A stretch of 9,816 nucleotides of DNA from positions 1 through 9,816 of the forward strand of contig LKNH01000082.1 of NCBI GenBank assembly GCA_001564135.1, in the 5' to 3' direction. Shown here piece by piece: positions 5,986 to 9,816 of the stretch (position 1 is the first letter of the stretch; each line of letters starts with the position of its first letter). The DNA is from Halobacteriaceae archaeon Tc-Br11_E2g27. GTDB taxonomy: Archaea > Halobacteriota > Halobacteria > Halobacteriales > Haloarculaceae. A model generated the notes under the pieces. That model was not told the DNA's origin and ran no database searches. It saw only the letters and a program-made list of their open reading frames with translations. The position numbers and the translations under genes were made by a program.

Positions 5986-6633
5986 ATGAGCGAACCAACT
6001 GAGCGCGTTGCAGTCTCCTGTCCGGCCTGTTCGCCGGAGGCGGAGACCGTCCATGAGATATTGCGCAACGGCGGACAGGCAACTGTCCGATGTACTGCCT
6101 GTAGTCACGTCCACAAAACGACAATCGAACGGGAACGGACTGTTGATACGGAAGTCATTATTTCACAAGATGGCGAGTCGTTCTCCTCAAGCGTCTCGGT
6201 CCCTGCAGATGAGAAACTTGCGGTCGGTGAGGAGTTTCTTGCGGAGACTGACGAAGCAATTATGACAGCACGGATTACCAGCCTTGAAACCGCAGATGGC
6301 CGTCAAGATGAAGCCCGTGGTGAGGCCGTTGAGACTATCTGGAGCAGAGCAGTTGGAAACGTCAGCGTAAACGTCACGCTTCATCCCAAATCCGGCACGC
6401 GAGATGATACTCGGAGTCTCAAGCTTCAGGTGCCCGGTGAGTACGAGTTTACCGTCGACGAAGTCGACGAAATCGGTGGTGAGGAGTTCACCGTCGAAGG
6501 ACTCTATCTCCGTGACGATGCCGAGGGATATCAACACGAAAAGCTTGACCATCCTGGCGACAGCGCCGTTGCGAAAGATATCCAGCGGGTATACGCCAGA
6601 GATGAGTCGACCAGTGCGTGGTCGGCGTGGTAG
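5986..6633 (+). CDS. HVO_0476-family zinc-binding protein
   Basis: This 215-residue acidic protein has an N-terminal zinc ribbon made of CPAC (Cys12, Cys15) and CTAC (Cys36, Cys39), with His41 and His43 close by. About 170 residues follow, rich in beta strands and Glu/Asp, ending STSAWSAW. Length and motif placement fit the archaeal family named after HVO_0476 of Haloferax, whose function is unknown; the ribbon could bind nucleic acid or protein. The assignment is from recognition, not a search. The stop TAG (6631-6633) is one base from the ATG of the first PIMT gene, so the two are almost certainly cotranscribed and possibly translationally coupled. The ATG at 5986 is used because the ribbon starts shortly after and a TATA-like element lies about 27 bases upstream. 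Confidence 0.87.
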   Translation: MSEPTERVAVSCPACSPEAETVHEILRNGGQATVRCTACSHVHKTTIERERTVDTEVIISQDGESFSSSVSVPADEKLAVGEEFLAETDEAIMTARITSLETADGRQDEARGEAVETIWSRAVGNVSVNVTLHPKSGTRDDTRSLKLQVPGEYEFTVDEVDEIGGEEFTVEGLYLRDDAEGYQHEKLDHPGDSAVAKDIQRVYARDESTSAWSAW

Positions 6634-6634
6634 G

Positions 6635-7258
6635 ATGAGCCACCAACAAAAGCGGCGAGAGCTTGTCACCCAGCTGGAACAGCGGGAGTCGCTTTCGGAG
6701 GAAACCAGCGACGCCCTGCGTGCAGTTCCACGCCATAAATTCGTTCCCGCACAACATCGTTCGGGAGCGTACAACGACCGGCCTCTCCCAATTGGGGATG
6801 GGCAGACAATTAGCGCACCGCATATGGTTGCTATCATGACGGAGTTGCTGGGGCTATCCGCCGGCGATACTGTACTCTAAATTGGCACTGGCTGTGGGTA
6901 TCATGCCGCTGTTACCGCTGAAGTGGTTGGGTCAGAGAATGTGTATTCTGTGGAGTACCACGATTCGCTTGCAACCCGTGCACGTGAGACGCTTGAGTCG
7001 CTAGGGTATGGTGATATCTCGGTTCGAACAGGCGACGGAAAAGAGGGTTGGCCGGAACATGCACCGTTCGATGCAATTTATTTGACCTGTGCCGCACCTG
7101 CATTCCCACAATCACTCAAAGACCAACTCACCGTCGGCGGTCATCTTCTCGGTCCCGTCGGCAAGGGCCAGCAAGTACTAATTCGGGCAACAAAGCGTTC
7201 GGACGACCGGTTTGAGCGTGAAGAACACGGCTATGTTCGGTTTGTTCCTCTCCAGTGA
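6635..7258 (+). pseudogene. pcm: Protein-L-isoaspartate O-methyltransferase, canonical copy, interrupted by an in-frame TAA
   Basis: One continuous reading frame of 208 codons shows PIMT from end to end but has TAA at codon 82 (6878-6880). Before it are AVPRHKFVP (30-38) and the PIMT active-site segment DGQTISAPHM (55-64, with Ser60). After it come IGTGCGYHAA (SAM motif I), SVEYHDSL (motif with the ribose-binding acidic residue), GDGKEGWPEHAPFDAIYLT, and the normal C-terminus GYVRFVPLQ. The TAA stands exactly where the family has Glu or Asp in VL(E/D)IGTG, so a single G-to-T change in GAA explains it; there is no frameshift. The upstream part alone (81 residues) lacks the SAM site and cannot be active. 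PIMT repairs isoaspartyl residues in aged proteins. The rest is undecayed, so the event is recent or a sequencing error. The ATG is one base after the zinc protein stop. Confidence 0.93.
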
Positions 7259-7389
7259 ACTACTCCTGCCACCTCCCTCGTGCTAACGCGCTCGCTCCTT
7301 GAGGCAGGGGTCTTGCCCGCCTGCATTTTAGATAACGCGTTGGCCGATGAAGGCGGTTGACTCAAGAGTACACAGCACGGAGAGGTTGT
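7259..7389. other. 131-base spacer between the two PIMT genes, with hairpin and possible mobile-element relic
   Basis: This spacer is unusually long for a run in which the preceding junction is one base. It begins with a stem CTCCTGCC/GGCAGGGG (7263-7270 with 7303-7310, one G-T pair) enclosing a GC-rich loop, followed by TCTTGCCCGCCTGC and an AT-rich ATTTTAGATAA (7325-7335). The last could be a TATA element placing a transcript start near 7357, 33 bases before the second PIMT start. The hairpin plus GCCCGCC style resembles terminal sequences of haloarchaeal IS200/IS605-type elements, but I see no transposase and am unsure of this. Confidence 0.4.
7379..7385 (+). promoter_or_regulatory. Shine-Dalgarno-like site deciding the start of the second PIMT gene
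   Basis: GGAGAGG lies four bases before the ATG at 7390 and resembles the GGAGG complement of the 16S 3' end. It supports ATG 7390 over the in-frame TTG at 7357 and shows that this gene can be translated without coupling to the broken upstream gene. Confidence 0.5.
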
Positions 7390-8127
7390 ATGGACCCTTC
7401 GGTCTTGCGGGATGATATGGTCGACAGCCTGGAACACGAGAGCAAAGGCTGTCTCGAAAGCGAGTCTCTTTCCGTAGCGATGCGTGCGGTTCCTCGACAT
7501 GAGTTTCTTGCAGACGAACAGGCTGCCTATGCCGACCGTCCGTTCGAGCAGTTTGGAACGCGCGTGCTTGCACCGAGTACAGTTGCTCGCTTGCTGGAGC
7601 CACTAGCCGCTGAGCCTGAGGATTCAGTCCTCGTTGTCGGTGCCGGCGTTGGGTATACAGCCGCCGTTTTGGCAGAGATTGTTGGCAGTGAGCATGTTCA
7701 GGCTATCGATATCAACCGCCGCATCGTCTATGCGGCACGTGAGCGACTGTCCCAAGCTGGGTACGAGGCTGTCCTCGTCGACTGTCGGGACGGTGCTGTC
7801 GGATTTGCAGAGTATGCACCGTACGATAAAATCCTGCTTGAAGCAGCGGCAGTTCGCCCGCCGCAGCCACTTCTCGAACAGCTTACTGCAGATGGGCAGC
7901 TAGTGATGCCGCTTGGGACACAACAGCAATCAATCGCTGTCGTTGAACCTGACGGCTCGGCGACTCAGCTTGGAGGCTGTGCGTTTGAGCCGATGCTCGT
8001 TGATGGTGAGCAGGCTGGAACCCTCGAACGCAACCGAATGCATCGGGAAGACCGCGAGTTTGCGAGGCGGCATGCTGAGCGACGCCGTGGCTGGGAACTT
8101 GATTGGATTGACTGGGATGGCTCATGA
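7390..8127 (+). CDS. Divergent protein-L-isoaspartate methyltransferase paralog
   Basis: This 245-residue protein is collinear with the preceding PIMT: AVPRHEFLA (33-41), SAM motif I LVVGAGVGYTAAVLAEIVG (81-99), IDINR (106-110), and CRDGAVGFAEYAPYDKILL (132-150). A C-terminal extension rich in Arg, Glu and Trp (about 213-245) is absent from the first copy. The active-site segment has changed: where canonical PIMT has GQTISAPHM it reads GTRVLAPST (56-64), losing the Thr, Ser60 and His. The motif I acidic residue is Val83. It probably still binds SAM or a partner, but methylation of isoaspartate is doubtful. Tandem canonical/divergent PIMT pairs occur in other haloarchaea as far as I recall, suggesting a conserved partner or regulatory role. 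It ends three bases from the convergent pilin-like gene. Confidence 0.88.
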   Translation: MDPSVLRDDMVDSLEHESKGCLESESLSVAMRAVPRHEFLADEQAAYADRPFEQFGTRVLAPSTVARLLEPLAAEPEDSVLVVGAGVGYTAAVLAEIVGSEHVQAIDINRRIVYAARERLSQAGYEAVLVDCRDGAVGFAEYAPYDKILLEAAAVRPPQPLLEQLTADGQLVMPLGTQQQSIAVVEPDGSATQLGGCAFEPMLVDGEQAGTLERNRMHREDREFARRHAERRRGWELDWIDWDGS

Positions 8128-8130
8128 CTG

Positions 8131-8574
8131 CTAGCTGTCAATCACAAGAATCCCTGTATTTTCGCGGTCGTCGGTATAATCACCTTCGGGTGGCCTAATA
8201 TCGAGGGATATCTCCCCTCGGTCGCGGTTTTCTGAGAGCCTTGGGTCAAGCGATAACGTCGCATTACCGTCGTCTCCCGTTTCGGCAGTTGCCAAATCGG
8301 GTAACGATGCTGTTTCTCCCTCTGCGATGACAGTTGCCCCCGCTATCGTATCACCATTGCTGTCAACAACAGTAACCGTGACATCGGTTGGCTCTTCGTG
8401 GATTATTTCCGGCTCTGGCTGAGTTTCTAGCTCTGTTGACTCAAATGTCTCCATCCCATCAATCACAGTCATCATCACAGAGAGACATGCAACACCGACA
8501 ACGAGGGCAATCACTAATCTGATTGGTAACCCTTCGATGGCTCGGTTGTCGTCCTGCAGCTTTCGAACTGACAT
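8131..8574 (-). CDS. Membrane-anchored pilin-like protein with Ig-like extracellular domain (DUF7382-like)
   Basis: This 147-residue protein starts with a short charged segment ending DDNRAIEGLPIRL (8-20), then a hydrophobic helix (about 17-37). The arrangement resembles archaeal class III (type IV prepilin-like) signal sequences such as DDRAVSP, with possible processing after Ala12. Residues 45-62 are an acidic Pro/Glu linker. From 63 on comes a beta-rich domain (DVTVTVVDSNGDTIAGATVIAEG... then TAETGDDGNATLSL) of the carboxypeptidase-regulatory-like or Ig-like type found in surface proteins. I associate this N-terminus with the haloarchaeal DUF7382 family. Location is the cytoplasmic membrane with the domain outside. 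A textbook TATA about 26 bases ahead of the ATG at 8574 implies a leaderless transcript and supports the start. Function is unknown. Confidence 0.85.
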   Translation of the reverse strand: MSVRKLQDDNRAIEGLPIRLVIALVVGVACLSVMMTVIDGMETFESTELETQPEPEIIHEEPTDVTVTVVDSNGDTIAGATVIAEGETASLPDLATAETGDDGNATLSLDPRLSENRDRGEISLDIRPPEGDYTDDRENTGILVIDS

Positions 8575-8590
8575 ACAGACGCTGGTCTCG

Positions 8591-8604
8591 TTTTTATATT
8601 TAAA
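8591..8604 (-). promoter_or_regulatory. TATA element of the pilin-like gene
   Basis: The minus strand reads TTTAAATATAAAAA, centred about 24-27 bases before the ATG at 8574, the spacing of a leaderless haloarchaeal promoter. It is one of the clearest promoters in the window. Confidence 0.75.
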
Positions 8605-8616
8605 CGTGTGCTAATG

Positions 8617-8664
8617 ATACCTACGTGGGAAATATGCCACTCTCTAATTTTCCCTTGTAGGTAT
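8617..8664. repeat. Inverted repeat (dyad) in the divergent promoter region
   Basis: The arms 8617-8632 (ATACCTACGTGGGAAA) and 8649-8664 (TTTCCCTTGTAGGTAT) pair in 14 of 16 positions, with the mismatches side by side (one would be G-U in RNA). The loop is 16 bases. The dyad sits about 13 bases upstream of the pilin-like TATA and about 80 upstream of the surface-protein TATA. It is a candidate operator for a dimeric regulator acting on one or both genes. A smaller palindrome, ATTGT-AAA-ACAAT, lies at 8691-8703. Confidence 0.7.
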
Positions 8665-8742
8665 GATACTTTCTATTATCATTATTTAAAATTGTAAAAC
8701 AATACTGAACGTTCTCATGGTTCAATTACAATTAAGTAAGAG

Positions 8743-8750
8743 TATATAAA
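8743..8750 (+). promoter_or_regulatory. TATA element of the surface-protein gene
   Basis: TATATAAA on the plus strand predicts a transcript start near 8773, giving a leader of only about 8 bases before the ATG at 8781. It lies in the AT-rich 206-base divergent region 8575-8780, which contains no gene. Confidence 0.7.
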
Positions 8751-8780
8751 ATGTAGGTACGAGTTAGCGTGGGGATTCAC

Positions 8781-9816
8781 ATGATAGCGCAACCAGCAGA
8801 CACGAGAGCGTGTCTTCAGAACGGATTGAATAGTTTCCGGGGTGGTCTGACACGACACCGGGGGGTAGTTGTCGTGGCAATAACCATCCTCCTCGTCACG
8901 GCTTTGTCCGCAGTGATGATGGGTCCGGCAGCAGCGAGTGGACAAGGAGAGATAGAGTCTCCGGCAACTGATTCGACGATTGGTCCTGATTCACAGCTTG
9001 CGTATTCGGGGAACGCAACGTGGCCTCCAGCGGCTGAGGATACAGTCGATTATGGACTCATTCCAACTGATAACGAGCTTGAGATGGGGGATGATTCGAC
9101 CGTCGACGTACACGTCACCGCACAGGATTTGGGGGAAAGCGACCCGATTCATAAACTCAGTTTCGAACTGGAATATGATGAGAGCGAAATCGAACTTGAA
9201 GATGTGACACCAACTGATGGGGTAATTGCAACAACTGCACAGGAGGATGATGCACTAGATATTCAGGAAACATCGGAACCTGGAAGTGATATCGTCACTG
9301 TGGAAGTCGACTGGGAAGGACCTGATATTGGTGGGGAAGAAATTCTTGAACAGATTACCGGGGAAGGCGAAGAAGTCGAGTTCCCAGCTTTCGATGACAA
9401 CGACTTGTTCCGATTTACCTTCTCGCCAGGTGACGACGCTGAAGAAGGTGGGTTCTCAAGCGTCTCAATCGGTGACCGTGATGCAACTGGCGCGGAGACG
9501 TTTGGTATCATTGATAATATTTTAGGGACTGAACTGTTCAGCTATGAATCTGATAACATCTGGGCTGGTGAGGGGGTAGTCGAATTTGTCCCGGAATCGC
9601 TGGAGCCATCAATTGACGGTGCAGTTGGTTCTTTCACAGCAACGAGCTCACCAGAAGGATACATTTCCTTCGGTGAGGATGGCGACCCTGGAAAGGAAGA
9701 TGCCGTGGCCGAACTGCCACCCATCCCTGATTTTGATAGCTATGCTGACGACGAAATCCTTATCGAAGCGGACTTTACAGAAGATGGTGAGTGGCGCGCG
9801 ATGCCTGACGATATCA
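8781..9816 (+). CDS. Large secreted acidic surface protein with cohesin-like domain, cut by right window edge
   Basis: The frame opens at ATG 8781 and stays open to the window end (345 codons plus one base), so the C-terminus is missing. The N-terminus has Arg-rich residues (GLTRHRG, 22-28), a hydrophobic core (about 29-48) and a small-residue region AAASGQ (50-55), together a long Sec-type signal peptide probably cleaved near 54. The mature part is very rich in Asp and Glu. Residues about 96-235 resemble the cohesin/carbohydrate-binding-associated fold: DSTVDVHVTAQDL, then KLSFELEYDESEIELEDV (125-142) and a closing FRFTFSPGDD stretch. Such domains occur in haloarchaeal cell-surface proteins, usually for protein-protein contacts. 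An in-frame GTG at 8769 is an alternative start, but the TATA position favours 8781. The cohesin-like call is from pattern recognition and moderately sure; secretion is much surer. Confidence 0.85.
   Translation, partial: MIAQPADTRACLQNGLNSFRGGLTRHRGVVVVAITILLVTALSAVMMGPAAASGQGEIESPATDSTIGPDSQLAYSGNATWPPAAEDTVDYGLIPTDNELEMGDDSTVDVHVTAQDLGESDPIHKLSFELEYDESEIELEDVTPTDGVIATTAQEDDALDIQETSEPGSDIVTVEVDWEGPDIGGEEILEQITGEGEEVEFPAFDDNDLFRFTFSPGDDAEEGGFSSVSIGDRDATGAETFGIIDNILGTELFSYESDNIWAGEGVVEFVPESLEPSIDGAVGSFTATSSPEGYISFGEDGDPGKEDAVAELPPIPDFDSYADDEILIEADFTEDGEWRAMPDDI

Noticed and set aside
6187..6837. A 216-residue minus-strand frame across the zinc protein and first PIMT genes
   Set aside because: It spans two real genes on the other strand and resembles no family.
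6878..6880. Recoding of the pcm stop as selenocysteine or pyrrolysine
   Set aside because: The codon is TAA, whereas these amino acids use TGA and TAG, and the family residue here is Glu/Asp. A nonsense mutation or sequencing error is simpler.

Overview
The window looks like chromosomal DNA of a haloarchaeon (class Halobacteria). The predicted proteins are strongly acidic, most genes have archaeal TATA-type promoters a short distance from the start codon, and the gene set is typical: archaeal ribosomal protein L10e, a two-pair-cysteine zinc protein of the HVO_0476 type, paired isoaspartyl methyltransferase genes and a pilin-like membrane-anchored protein. GC content, judged by eye on a few lines, is between about 45 and 60 percent. 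That is low for the class and would suit a Haloquadratum-like organism, but the genus is an inference.

Layout. 2-805 (+) is the C-terminal part of a thiolase cut by the left edge, followed by a short-chain dehydrogenase (895-1656, +). The pair suggests acyl-CoA or 3-ketoacyl metabolism. On the minus strand are a haloarchaeal acidic protein of unknown function (1714-2301) and a glutathionyl-hydroquinone-reductase-like GST (2442-3437). The GST diverges from rpl10e (3595-4125, +), and both carry the same 10-base promoter core. A RimK/GshB-like ATP-grasp ligase (4227-5105, +) follows rpl10e. Its 3' end overlaps a convergent gene for a 36-43 residue membrane protein (5095-5226, -), which lies downstream of a small heat shock protein gene (5294-5683, -).

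The 302-base gap 5684-5985 has no convincing gene. It holds a hairpin like the right end of haloarchaeal IS200/IS605 elements and, just beside it, an 80-base structure made of two inverted repeats sharing one centre. Next come a zinc protein gene (5986-6633, +) and two PIMT-family genes. The first (6635-7258) is canonical but has an in-frame TAA replacing the conserved acidic residue of the SAM-binding motif. The second (7390-8127) is intact but has lost the usual PIMT active-site segment. A 131-base, hairpin-bearing spacer separates them.

At the right are a convergent pilin-like secreted-domain protein (8131-8574, -), an AT-rich divergent promoter region with a strong dyad (8617-8664), and the first 345 codons of a large secreted, acidic surface protein with a cohesin-like domain (8781 to the window end, +).

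The observations most worth following are the broken canonical PIMT beside a degenerate intact paralog, the nested palindrome next to the IS605-like end, and the divergent control region at 8575-8780. I did not find a convincing new defence or enzymatic system.
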